From Ignisphaera sp. (GTDB lineage: Archaea > Thermoproteota > Thermoprotei_A > Sulfolobales > Ignisphaeraceae), in the NCBI GenBank assembly GCA_028275825.1, contig JAPWTX010000003.1:17463-81462 (forward strand): 64,000 nucleotides of DNA, in the 5' to 3' direction. Each line of letters opens with the position of its first letter. Positions within the stretch are counted from its first letter, which is position 1. The notes beneath the pieces were generated by a model. The model did no database searches, was not told the origin of the DNA, and was given only the letters and a program-made list of their open reading frames with translations. This document shows positions 50,400-59,560 of this stretch, in pieces. The translations under genes and the position numbers were made by a program.

Positions 50400-50611
50400 C
50401 TTCCTTTGTTTAATTGCTCTTGGTGATGAGCATTGAACTCTCTGAGTTATTGGCGATGATCAACAGTTTATCCATAGCCTTGAGTCCAATGGATAGGGGT
50501 AGTGGGCCGGGGGATCTGGCTGGGATTGAGCCCGAAGGGGGATGTAATCCTGAACCTCCCCACACTAGCGAGAGCCCTAGCCCTTCAGGGTGGGGAGGAG
50601 GTCAAAGTTAA
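50400..50611 (+). ncRNA. solitary GC-rich structured RNA-like element with IS200/IS605-type right end (omega-RNA-like), no tnpB nearby
   Basis: 9-bp stem CCTCCCCAC(50555-50563)/GTGGGGAGG(50590-50598), internal CCCTTCAGGG hairpin (50581-50590), terminal GGAGGAGGTCAA; TATA-like GATTATAAAC upstream (50391-50400); very GC-rich against the AT-rich flanks. Confidence 0.5.
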
Positions 50612-50627
50612 TTATGGCGGAAAAAGG

Positions 50628-51188
50628 TTACTGTGTAGCTTCTGATGATGGCTGTTGTGTAGTTGATGTTTGAGATGATGCTTGTGGCGCTGGCTGTTCT
50701 TGTGCTTGGGCTGTTTGAAGAGCTCCTCCAAGATATTGTGACACAAGAAGTTTTGCTCTTTCTGGCTCGTATATAAAGTCTGGAGGCAGTTTTTTGATGC
50801 GTTTATAGTACTTCATTAATGCATGTATTTTTGACTCTACTTCTATCAATCCTCTCTTGCTTGTAAAATCCTTTGGATGTTCAGCTAGGTGTCTTCTTAA
50901 ATTGACAGCCTTTGCCATAAGCTTAAGTAGGTCTTCAGGAATGGGTAGTGCTACCCCATGTTTTTCTAAAATTTTTGTTAGTTTTATACCTGTTATGCTT
51001 TTTACTAGAGGAATGCCATACTGATCCCTAAGTATTATGCCTATCATAGAAGGTGTGTAACCAATCTTAGCTAGTTCTACAGCTAGTGTTTCAACTTCTT
51101 CAGGAGTGTATCTAACCCATTTAGGAGGCCCTATTCTAGCCGGTCTAGTTGAATGCGACTGCCCTTTGTCTCTCCTCTTACCAGCCAT
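50628..51188 (-). CDS. rps15: 30S ribosomal protein S15 with long Q/S/T/A-rich C-terminal tail
   Basis: [50 protein letters not shown]; tail [27 protein letters not shown]. Confidence 0.95.
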   Translation of the reverse strand: MAGKRRDKGQSHSTRPARIGPPKWVRYTPEEVETLAVELAKIGYTPSMIGIILRDQYGIPLVKSITGIKLTKILEKHGVALPIPEDLLKLMAKAVNLRRHLAEHPKDFTSKRGLIEVESKIHALMKYYKRIKKLPPDFIYEPERAKLLVSQYLGGALQTAQAQEQPAPQASSQTSTTQQPSSEATQ

Positions 51189-51237
51189 AGTAAGTCACAA
51201 CATGATAGCTTTGAAATACTACGGAAAAGAACTAGGC

Positions 51238-51861
51238 TCAAAACCCTTTATAAGCTTTTTCTTTGATCTCTTTGAAGAGGTTAATGTTTTTTATCAGCCA
51301 CTCGCCAAGAGCTCTAAACGCCTTTCCTCTATGGGAGTAGAGATTCTTTTCTTCAATGCTCATCTCAGCGAAAGTTTTAGTAGAGTTGTAGGGTATGAAT
51401 ATAGGATCATAACCAAATCCTCCACTCCCCCTGATGTTAAATGATATATAACCCTCTGTAACTCCTTTAAATATCATGACATTGGCTTCAGAAAGAGCAT
51501 AAGCTACAACAGCAACAAAGACAGCCTTTCTAGAGCCTAAGTCCTTGTAATCCTCAAGCAACTTCAATATTCCCCTAAGTCCTATGGTTTTATAGACATA
51601 GTTGCTGTAGGGCCCTGGGAAGCCATTTAATTTTTCTATAAATAGTCCAGAGTCTTCGACAGCTACAGGTTTTCCAACCTTTACATATGCTTGTATTGCT
51701 GCAAACTTCGCTATCTCTTCTAATGAGCTATGCTGAATCTCGATCTTCTCTGTAGCAATGGGTTTAATCATGATTCCAAAGTTCTTTAATATAGCTTCAG
51801 CTTCTCTAATCTTATGCTCATTTGTAGTCGCAAATAAAATCTCTAGCCCCATCCTAGCCAA
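51238..51861 (-). CDS. XTP/dITP diphosphatase (HAM1/RdgB)
   Basis: EILFATTNEHKIREAEAIL, VEDSGLFIEKLNGFPGPYSNYVYKTIG, GFGYDPIFIP. Confidence 0.93.
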   Translation of the reverse strand: MARMGLEILFATTNEHKIREAEAILKNFGIMIKPIATEKIEIQHSSLEEIAKFAAIQAYVKVGKPVAVEDSGLFIEKLNGFPGPYSNYVYKTIGLRGILKLLEDYKDLGSRKAVFVAVVAYALSEANVMIFKGVTEGYISFNIRGSGGFGYDPIFIPYNSTKTFAEMSIEEKNLYSHRGKAFRALGEWLIKNINLFKEIKEKAYKGF

Positions 51862-52606
51862 CCCACTCAGTTCTTAATTTCCTAGCAGCTATGTATCTCC
51901 CTCTAAGCCTTATACTATCCACAGCTCTGATGAGTGTCTCTGTCTTTGAATCTCCAACTACCTGCTTATAACCATCAATAAAACACTTTTTCGCAACATC
52001 CTCAATTCTGTAATGAGTACTTTCAATAGATCTAAAGAATATATGTAGATCTATAGCCATATCCTCACATCTTTTAGTGAATGACGCAAGCCCAAAGTCT
52101 ATTAAATAAACACCATCTTTAGCTACAATAACATTACTTGTGGTCAAATCTCCATGGGTAATGCCATTTAAGTGAAGTGTAGCAGCATAAGATCCCACAG
52201 TTTTCATCACCTGGCACAAAACATCTTTATCAATTTTCTCTGCAACATCTCTAAGCGATTCCCCTTCGATGAAACTCATTATAAGTATTCCGGCATCCAG
52301 ATCTATGAAAAGAGGTGTTGGAACTTTAATTCCAAGCGAAAGAGCTTTCCATAAAATTTTTGTTTCCAGCTTTGTCCTACTTCTTCTCATCTTCTCATCG
52401 AGCTCCTCTGGAATGTAATTCTTAGGAAATCTCCATTTCACAACAGCTTCGACACCCATGAATCTCGCTTTAAATATATAGGCTTCAGCACCCATAGATA
52501 AGAGCTTAAGGTCGCTAATTAGAGGAATCTTTTCATTTCTATCAGCAAAAAGTATTACAACATCCTCGTCCAGCCATTTCTTTAACTGAGGCAAATCTAC
52601 TTCCAT
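51854..52606 (-). CDS. bud32: KEOPS kinase Bud32
   Basis: HGDLTTSNVIVAKDGVYLIDFGLASFTKRCEDMAIDLHIF. Confidence 0.94.
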   Translation of the reverse strand: MEVDLPQLKKWLDEDVVILFADRNEKIPLISDLKLLSMGAEAYIFKARFMGVEAVVKWRFPKNYIPEELDEKMRRSRTKLETKILWKALSLGIKVPTPLFIDLDAGILIMSFIEGESLRDVAEKIDKDVLCQVMKTVGSYAATLHLNGITHGDLTTSNVIVAKDGVYLIDFGLASFTKRCEDMAIDLHIFFRSIESTHYRIEDVAKKCFIDGYKQVVGDSKTETLIRAVDSIRLRGRYIAARKLRTEWVG

Positions 52607-53598
52607 ATTATTTCAACCTCATCAACTCTCCACCTCTGTTTTACAATAGCTGATCTCAGATCTATTGTTAAGCCGCTCTTGAATGCTAAGAGCCCTGTCC
52701 ATGCTATCATAACACCATTGTCAACAGCATACTGAGGTGGCACAACTCCTACTATAGCATTATACTTTTCTGCCATTTTAGCAAACTTTTCTCTAAGTAT
52801 AGGGCTTGCAGCAACTCCTCCAACAAGCATCACCTCTTTTTTCCTTGTATGCATCAAACACCTTGCAGTAACTTCCAAAACACTATTGTATGCTATTTCC
52901 CTCATGGTCAGGCAAATGTCATGAATATCCAAACCCCTTCTATATGCTCGTAAAGCTGTTGTTAAAAGCCCTGAGAAAGCCACATCTTGCCCCTTAACGA
53001 CATAGGGGAAGTCATCTAGGAACTTCTTGCCGCTTTCAGCACATTTATCAACAACATGCATGCCAGCAACGACATAGGGAGGTCCAAGTGAGGTTTCCCT
53101 GGCAAAGGTATCCAGTAAATTACCCAATGCTATATCCAGCGTTTCTCCAAATATCCTATACCTCTTCTCAACATAAGCTATGACTGCAGTATTACCACCT
53201 GAAAGATATACCACTACAGGATCCTGCAAGCCAGTCATTTTCAAACCTATTTCAATATGAGCAACTGCGTGATTTACTGGAACAAGAGGTTTTTTCAAAA
53301 ACGATGCCAATGCTCTTGCAGCAGTTGCACCAACTCTTAGGCATGGTCCAAGTCCAGGTCCTAGAGCTACAGCAATAGCGTTAACGTCATCTAATTGTAA
53401 TGAGGCTTTTTCAAATGCTTTTTCAATAACCATTGGAGCTTTTTCTGCTAAAAATCTAGAAGATTCTCTAGGATGAATGCCGCCATGTTTTGGAACATAT
53501 TGAATCCTTTCATCAGCTAAAATGAAATTTTCTTTGTATTCTGTTACTATACCTACACCAAATGTATGTGCTGAAGACTCTATCCCCAGTACAATCAC
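52597..53598 (-). CDS. kae1: KEOPS tRNA N6-adenosine threonylcarbamoyltransferase Kae1
   Basis: LGIESSAHTFGVGIV, HAVAHIEIG, VVYLSGGNTAVIAY, VGGVAASPILREKF. Confidence 0.96.
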   Translation of the reverse strand: MIVLGIESSAHTFGVGIVTEYKENFILADERIQYVPKHGGIHPRESSRFLAEKAPMVIEKAFEKASLQLDDVNAIAVALGPGLGPCLRVGATAARALASFLKKPLVPVNHAVAHIEIGLKMTGLQDPVVVYLSGGNTAVIAYVEKRYRIFGETLDIALGNLLDTFARETSLGPPYVVAGMHVVDKCAESGKKFLDDFPYVVKGQDVAFSGLLTTALRAYRRGLDIHDICLTMREIAYNSVLEVTARCLMHTRKKEVMLVGGVAASPILREKFAKMAEKYNAIVGVVPPQYAVDNGVMIAWTGLLAFKSGLTIDLRSAIVKQRWRVDEVEIIWK

Positions 53599-53780
53599 TT
53601 TTTCTTTTCCTCAACAAAAACAGTATAGTTGCACTTTCCACAATGCCATCTGGGCTTATCAGCTCTGTGAAACGCCATAACTGAGCCACAACGTGGGCAA
53701 AGCCTGTTTCTAAGCTTTATTGTACCAGCTTTATAGTCATATTCATAGAGCTGTGATCTAAGCCTCTTCTTCTCCACCAT
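53595..53780 (-). CDS. rps27ae: 30S ribosomal protein S27ae
   Basis: LCPRCGSVMAFHRADKPRWHCGKCNYTVF. Confidence 0.95.
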   Translation of the reverse strand: MVEKKRLRSQLYEYDYKAGTIKLRNRLCPRCGSVMAFHRADKPRWHCGKCNYTVFVEEKKK

Positions 53781-53797
53781 ATTCAGCTCACCAAGCC

Positions 53798-54133
53798 CTA
53801 GCTCTCTATGCCGAGTCTCTTAAGGATGTACTTGGGTTCAAGCAGTTTTATAGCATCTTTATTTAAATATATATTTATATGTGCCTTCGAACCTCCCCTA
53901 CCATACTCAGACATTACCCTCTTCACTATAACTAAGTCTTCGGAAACGCTATAAAGCGATGCAATAATTTTCTGAAGCTCTTTTCTCGATGGCGTGCCTC
54001 TAGTTATATGATCTATGTAAAGCTCTATCTCAACTCTTGAAAGTAATTTATTCTCAAATTCTCTAAGTATTGCAATGCTCATGTCGTCACTAATTTTTAC
54101 AGTCTTACCTTGAAAACCTAGCCTCACACTCAT
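53798..54133 (-). CDS. rps24e: 30S ribosomal protein S24e
   Basis: ELYIDHITRGTPSRKELQKIIASLYSVSEDLVIVKRVMSEYGRGGSKAHINIY. Confidence 0.94.
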   Translation of the reverse strand: MSVRLGFQGKTVKISDDMSIAILREFENKLLSRVEIELYIDHITRGTPSRKELQKIIASLYSVSEDLVIVKRVMSEYGRGGSKAHINIYLNKDAIKLLEPKYILKRLGIES

Positions 54134-54149
54134 AATGCATTCACGCTAC

Positions 54150-54362
54150 TTATGCACCAACCTTTATAGCATATCTCCCAGGGGTTTTTATACCTAAAAG
54201 CTTTGCTACAGCAGACTTCTCTGGATCAAAAACAATTATTACACCACTCCACTCTGTTGTAAAATCCTTTGAGCCACACACAGGACAAGTCTCAGCTTCT
54301 ATAGTCACAAGAGCTCTGCATTTTAGGCATGCTTTAAATGCCTTAGACGTTTTTCTAGACAC
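54150..54362 (-). CDS. spt4: transcription elongation factor Spt4 (RpoE'')
   Basis: FKACLKCRALVTIEAETCPVCGSKDFTTEWSGVIIVFDPEKSAVAKLLGIKTPGRYAIKV. Confidence 0.95.
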   Translation of the reverse strand: MSRKTSKAFKACLKCRALVTIEAETCPVCGSKDFTTEWSGVIIVFDPEKSAVAKLLGIKTPGRYAIKVGA

Positions 54363-54519
54363 TAAACTACCACCACAACTTTTATTACTTTAAACCAAAG
54401 TTTAAATGTATTTTGAAAAGCAGTAAACATTATTTTTCTCATCACAAAGTGCAAGAACCTCTGTTTTAGTGATGAAGAAATATGAAATTATATCTCGATC
54501 TTTAACTGGGGTTCGGGTT

Positions 54520-55836
54520 TCATTGGGCTTGATATAGCTTGATATCAAGCCCTCTCTCCTTGGCTTCACTGCCCTCAGGATCCCTTTTCATCGGAATCCA
54601 TATCACAGGACTCCGCCCGCTCGGGGTGACCCCGACCCACAGCTCCCCCTTCACCGCTTCCTCCAGGTCATTGCTGTGGGGGAACCCCCGCATCTTGGAG
54701 TATTTCAAGTATATGTTTATTGATGCCAGCTTCTGCCTATCTAGCTCGAACCCGCACCTGGGGCACTTGAACACCCTGCCCACTCGGGTCTTCGCAACAT
54801 ACCCGCATCGTGGGCAGTTGCGAGAAGTGTCCTTCGGGGGAACCTTTGCTATAATTGCTTTCTCGGAGATCTTTTTGTGAATGATCTTCCACGGTGTTCT
54901 AGCGTTCCTTTTCCTCCTGTTCCTCGGAGTCTTCTTCCTACGAATCAAGTCCTCCTTCTCTAAATTCTCGAAAACGTGAGTGGTGTTGGGAAACAGCCTG
55001 GTTAACCCACTTGTTAACTTATTTATGAAATCCCTCTCCCTATTACGCTCTCTAACAACATACTTCTCATAGATGTCCTTCAAGTCCTTGCTCTGTGCTA
55101 TCCTCTTCTTTCTCTCATATGTGATCTTCATGCTCTGCAAGGGCTTCAAGTCAACCCTGATGAAGCCTATTCTCGGCGAGAACCCGTCGAGAGATAGCTC
55201 ATTGGAGTCCCATGCAACAACGTCTCTTACCTCTATAATCCTCGTGGACTTGAATGGTATTAGTATCCTATCATCTTTTAATATAACTTCTCCAACTCTC
55301 CAGCCCTCAACCCTGTACTCGTACCACATTGCTCTCCAGGATATGACTAGGTACTCCCCTGGTTTTAGTGTTATCCTTATTGTTTTAGCCTTATAATCTA
55401 TCTTCATAAGCGTTATCTTGCACCTAGCAAATCTCTTCTTAACTCTTGGCTTAACCTTCCTAGCCCTTCCTCTAAGGTATCTCTTCCTCCAGGACTCAAT
55501 AATAGAGTACGCTGTTCTAATAACAGCATCAACCCAGTGCTTAGCATATGGACAGTCTAGTAGGAGTTCATCACGCAGCTTCCTCTTGAAAGACCTGCTC
55601 TTCGGCAACTCTGGGACTTTAAACTTGCTGGGTATTATTACTACTTGCCTCCTCTTCCTCCTCTCTATTCTAGGGAATCTATACCTCCATTCAATGTTCT
55701 CCCAAATTATGTCTATTGCCTTCTGTAGAGTCCTTAGATACCACGTTATCAGCTCTCTAATCCTTGGATCGCTTATTGGTATTGAGTACATTCTGACTTG
55801 CTCAAGGGTCTTCAACGAGCTTTCTCGCACCTTCAA
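54520..55836 (-). CDS. tnpB: TnpB (OrfB) RuvC-like RNA-guided nuclease family protein of an IS607 element
   Basis: AWDSNELSLDGF, HVFENLEKEDL, CPRCGY..KCPRCGFELDRQKLASINIYLK. Confidence 0.93.
   Translation of the reverse strand: MKVRESSLKTLEQVRMYSIPISDPRIRELITWYLRTLQKAIDIIWENIEWRYRFPRIERRKRRQVVIIPSKFKVPELPKSRSFKRKLRDELLLDCPYAKHWVDAVIRTAYSIIESWRKRYLRGRARKVKPRVKKRFARCKITLMKIDYKAKTIRITLKPGEYLVISWRAMWYEYRVEGWRVGEVILKDDRILIPFKSTRIIEVRDVVAWDSNELSLDGFSPRIGFIRVDLKPLQSMKITYERKKRIAQSKDLKDIYEKYVVRERNRERDFINKLTSGLTRLFPNTTHVFENLEKEDLIRRKKTPRNRRKRNARTPWKIIHKKISEKAIIAKVPPKDTSRNCPRCGYVAKTRVGRVFKCPRCGFELDRQKLASINIYLKYSKMRGFPHSNDLEEAVKGELWVGVTPSGRSPVIWIPMKRDPEGSEAKERGLDIKLYQAQ
54525..54552. repeat. 11-bp perfect inverted repeat at the tnpB 3' end (GGGCTTGATAT-AGCTTG-ATATCAAGCCC)
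   Basis: 54525-54535 / 54542-54552; lies within the last codons of tnpB. Confidence 0.9.
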
Positions 55837-56404
55837 CCACCTTCTCGTACTTGTGGCTCCTCATACCGTAGAGTTTCCCCGCGAAGTGGGATATTATTGT
55901 GATGAGGTCTTCTATAAGCTCCTCCCTAGGATCCTTATCTTCATGGTTTAAGACAACTATCTCCACACCAAAAGCTCTCAGCAACTCCTCGATAGTTTTA
56001 AAGCCAAACCTCGTCAATCTATCTGGATATGCAACAACAATTCTCGATATCTTTCTCTCAACAGCTAACCTTAGTAACTTCTTGAATCCCCTCCTATCCT
56101 CATTTAACCCACTCCTAATATCTGTCACCACCTCGTAATCAACTATGTTGTTTTGCCTAGCCCAATCCTCTAATGTTCTAACCTGTCTCTCCAAATCATC
56201 TCTTTGACTATTAGATGACACCCTAGCATAGAGAATTACCCTCCTCTGTTTAACTACACCAATTAATCTCTCAACATCCTCCTCCTTAAACCTCCACTTA
56301 CCACCCGGAGTCAACACAGGCTTTATGTAGCCCCTCCTAACATAATCCCTCAAAGTAGTATAGCTAATAGCAAGCCTCTCACAAACCTCCTTAGGCCTCA
56401 GCAC
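55802..56404 (-). CDS. tnpA: IS607-type serine recombinase TnpA
   Basis: MerR-like N-terminal HTH (MLRPKEVCERLAISYTTLRDYVRRGYI) and VILYARVSSNSQRDDLERQV catalytic motif. Confidence 0.94.
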   Translation of the reverse strand: MLRPKEVCERLAISYTTLRDYVRRGYIKPVLTPGGKWRFKEEDVERLIGVVKQRRVILYARVSSNSQRDDLERQVRTLEDWARQNNIVDYEVVTDIRSGLNEDRRGFKKLLRLAVERKISRIVVAYPDRLTRFGFKTIEELLRAFGVEIVVLNHEDKDPREELIEDLITIISHFAGKLYGMRSHKYEKVVEGARKLVEDP

Positions 56405-56637
56405 CTCATTCCCTAAATAAGAAAATCAATATCAACCCTTATAAACCTTTATGAAAAACAAAGCAGTTTCACGACGGCTCAGTATTGGACTAGATTTGTG
56501 ATCTACTACTACATAAAATTCAGAGTGTGTAGAGACTTGGATGAAACTTTGCTATGTTATAACCAGCATCATTTCACAATGCTTATCTTTTTAACTTAAA
56601 ATGCTTAGTAAAGCAATATTGCAGAAGGTGTTCGAGG

Positions 56638-57543
56638 TTGAAACTGTATCCACAGTGTATAGTGTGTCAGATAAATGTACGGTATAGAGATTTGGAAAAG
56701 ATTAAAGATCTCGATATGCAGACTAAAATGCTTGCAATGAGAGAAGTACTTGATATTAGTCGAGACTTTCTTGACTCTTGTTTAAATGGTAAGGATTCCT
56801 GTATCCCAACAGAGTTAGCCACAAAGCTATTTAGATATGTTAAACACACTTTACGTAATTCCGATCCTTACTTTGAAGATAAAATACTGGCACATAAGGA
56901 AGCTTTAAAGATGTATGAAGTTGCAAAAGAGGTTGTGTTTTCAGAAAAGAAGTCTAGAGCTATGCTTTATAAGGCTTTGCAATTCTCTTTAGTTGGTAAT
57001 CTTCTTGACATTGGAGTGCTTAATTATATCCCGCCAAAGGTTGAGGAAGTTATGGAGAGAGCACAGAATCTGAAAATCCATGGCGATGTTGATAAGGCTA
57101 TAGATCTGTTACTAAAATCAGAAAGTGTTATTATGGTTCTAGATAATGCTGGTGAAGCTGTTTTTGATAGGCTTGTAGCAGATGTTTTGAGAGGTATTGG
57201 TGCCAAGGTTTATGCTATTGTTAAGGGAGGGGCATTTCAAAACGATGTAACTATAGCTGACGCCCCCTATGCAATGCTTAATAAAAGCTTTGACGGTGTT
57301 TATGATACAGGTACTGATGCTTCAAGCATATTTCTATATGAGCTTAGGGAGGAAGTGAGGTCCTTAATTGAGAGTAGCAATGTAATTCTTTCAAAAGGTA
57401 TGGCTAACTATGAGTATATAACAGAGATCGTAAACATTTTGCGCAAGCCCGTAATCTATGCCCTTGTAGCAAAATGCTTACCAGTATCAATAGATTCCGG
57501 AATTCCTCTTGGTGAAGCTGGAATCCGCATCTACGTGCCTTGA
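56638..57543 (+). CDS. DUF89 / damage-control phosphatase ARMT1-like protein
   Basis: N-terminal CIVCQ, VIMVLDNAGEAVFDRLVADVLRGIGAKVYAIVKGGAFQNDVT. Confidence 0.9.
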   Translation: MKLYPQCIVCQINVRYRDLEKIKDLDMQTKMLAMREVLDISRDFLDSCLNGKDSCIPTELATKLFRYVKHTLRNSDPYFEDKILAHKEALKMYEVAKEVVFSEKKSRAMLYKALQFSLVGNLLDIGVLNYIPPKVEEVMERAQNLKIHGDVDKAIDLLLKSESVIMVLDNAGEAVFDRLVADVLRGIGAKVYAIVKGGAFQNDVTIADAPYAMLNKSFDGVYDTGTDASSIFLYELREEVRSLIESSNVILSKGMANYEYITEIVNILRKPVIYALVAKCLPVSIDSGIPLGEAGIRIYVP

Positions 57544-57664
57544 GCTCTCTAGCTCCAAAACATTAAAGCATTTCAGCTACATAGAAACAGTTAGATGTTT
57601 AAGCAAAGTATTTTAAAGCTAGATGTAGGAAAAGTGATAAGCACTGCATGGGTGTCTTTACATA

Positions 57665-59023
57665 ATGTCTTATGAGTATATGTGGCTTGAAAAAAAGTAT
57701 AGAAGGCCTTTAGTAACAATAGCCATTATTGCAATAAATGTTGCTGTGTACATCATTACTTCATATCAGAGCTTTCTTGTTCAATCCTCAGAGGAGTGGA
57801 TGGATAAGCTGTCTTATGTGCCTGCATTAATTCAGACCCCCTCCCAATGGTACAGAATTTTGACAAGCATGTTTACACATGCAGACATCTTTCACATATT
57901 TTTCAACATGTGGTTCCTCTACTTCTTCGGAATTTCTGTTGAAAGGAGAATCGGCCCCATAAAATATTTAATCTTGTACCTAGCTTCAGGAATTCTTGCA
58001 ATAATCTTTCACACAGCATTTATACCTGTTGTTGGTAGCACAAATCTTGCGATACCGGCTTTAGGCGCTTCTGGCGCCATAAGTGGTGTTCTAGGGGCTT
58101 ATCTCTTGTTATTTCCGCGGAGAAGACTCTCAGGCTGCTATTTCATACTTATAATACCCCTCTGTTTCACAATGTCTGCAGCATGGTTTTTGATATTCTG
58201 GTTTGCAACTCAAGTACTTTATGGCTATCTGAAGTTTGGAGGGGTTGCTTTTTTTGCTCATGTAGGAGGCTTTGTCGGGGGATTGACCCTCATATACCCA
58301 TTTGCAAAGAAAATTTCCATTAAAGTGCGTGAGCCGCTCTATCCAATCTTCATGGAGTGGCGTACAAGTGCAGGTCTTGAGAAAACAGCTAAACTTGTTG
58401 TAGCAGTATTACTACTTGCTGTTATTGGTGGTTCAGCATACTCTACTCTAATAGCTCCATCGATGGCTGGTGTATACCTTTATACCATAACAACAATAAA
58501 TGAAAATACAAAAAATATGACCATAGATCAGGGTGTATACGCTCTCAGCGGGGATTATATAGCACCCTCACTAGGAGATCCACGAATAGTTTTCAACAGG
58601 TTTTTGTGGGCAAACTTGTTTAAAAACGTTAGAGGCTACCCCAAGGACACAGTTATACAACTGAGGTATTCAAATCCAGGTCTATTTGTTCCTGATTACA
58701 ACCTCAGAATATCTCTTAATATAGATGGTTCAGCAATTTACGATATGAATGATGTTCTAAAGAGTTTTAATGGTACCGTAACTACAAATACTATAAACGT
58801 GATACCAACGCTATTTGGTGAAAGGGTTGCCATAGGTGATAAGGTGATGTTCCGCTGCGAAATAAGAGGCGAAGATATTGCTGGCTCTATGGGCCCTACA
58901 GTAATATTTCCATTTGCAACAGTAGCCACGCTACTCTCTCTAGCAGCATTCTATATTGTTGTGTATAAGGATAGAGAGGTAGCTGAGGAAGAGCCATGGT
59001 TCTTCACCCCAGCTTATATATGA
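57665..59023 (+). CDS. rhomboid-family intramembrane serine protease
   Basis: RILTSMFTHADIFHIFFNMWFLYFFG, ALGASGAISGVLGAYLL, FFAHVGGFVGG. Confidence 0.92.
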   Translation: MSYEYMWLEKKYRRPLVTIAIIAINVAVYIITSYQSFLVQSSEEWMDKLSYVPALIQTPSQWYRILTSMFTHADIFHIFFNMWFLYFFGISVERRIGPIKYLILYLASGILAIIFHTAFIPVVGSTNLAIPALGASGAISGVLGAYLLLFPRRRLSGCYFILIIPLCFTMSAAWFLIFWFATQVLYGYLKFGGVAFFAHVGGFVGGLTLIYPFAKKISIKVREPLYPIFMEWRTSAGLEKTAKLVVAVLLLAVIGGSAYSTLIAPSMAGVYLYTITTINENTKNMTIDQGVYALSGDYIAPSLGDPRIVFNRFLWANLFKNVRGYPKDTVIQLRYSNPGLFVPDYNLRISLNIDGSAIYDMNDVLKSFNGTVTTNTINVIPTLFGERVAIGDKVMFRCEIRGEDIAGSMGPTVIFPFATVATLLSLAAFYIVVYKDREVAEEEPWFFTPAYI

Positions 59024-59536
59024 ATGGTGTCTATTATGACGGAGCATGAGCATGGTGTAGTAAAACCATTTTCTCTGTGCTTTATTGTGACTAGTGATAG
59101 TGTGTTCAGAGGTCTTAAACCTGATGAGATAAAGCCTATAGCCGAGTCAGCATCAGCTCTATGCCCAGACGCAGCATTGCAAGGGTATATTGTTGTTAGG
59201 AATAGTGTTGAGGAAATAAGGGCTCTAGTTCTTGAGTATGCTAGCAAATGTGATGCAATTATTGTAACTGGTGGTACTGGGCTAAGTAGAAGAGATGTTA
59301 GTATAGAAGCTGTAAACACCATTGCGGTGAAAACTATACCTGGATTTGGTGAGCTTTTCAGGCAACTTAGCTACAAATATGTTGGTGTTAGAGCCTATCT
59401 CTCAAGAGCCACAGCATACGTCGTAGGAGGATCATTACTATTTATAGTGCCAGGAAATCCCAACGCTGTAGAATTGGCTCTAAAGGAGATAATCTGTGAA
59501 ATGACCCCTCATGCTTTATACGAGATCAGAAAATAG
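59024..59536 (+). CDS. moaB: molybdenum cofactor biosynthesis MoaB/MogA-like protein
   Basis: VTGGTGLSRRDVSIEAVNTIAVKTIPGFGELFRQLSY, PGNPNAVELALKEII. Confidence 0.92.
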   Translation: MVSIMTEHEHGVVKPFSLCFIVTSDSVFRGLKPDEIKPIAESASALCPDAALQGYIVVRNSVEEIRALVLEYASKCDAIIVTGGTGLSRRDVSIEAVNTIAVKTIPGFGELFRQLSYKYVGVRAYLSRATAYVVGGSLLFIVPGNPNAVELALKEIICEMTPHALYEIRK

Positions 59537-59560
59537 TATAAGCTTTGCAGTTGATTAGCA

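Larger units (their letters stand above)
54510..56440 (-). mobile_element. IS607-type insertion sequence (tnpA serine recombinase + tnpB); outer ends approximate
   Basis: overlapping tnpA and tnpB, both apparently intact; ends not precisely defined. Confidence 0.88.

Noticed and set aside
50421-50460. C/D-box-like GTGATGA-12 nt-CTGA-7 nt-GCGATGA
   Set aside because: Has C, D' and a near C' box, but no final CTGA at a sensible distance; not called as an sRNA.
50414-50611. 65-aa ORF MLLVMSIELSELLAM...NPEPPHTSESPSPSGWGGGQS as a protein
   Set aside because: Composition is driven by the GC-rich structured element; an RNA or IS-end explanation fits better.
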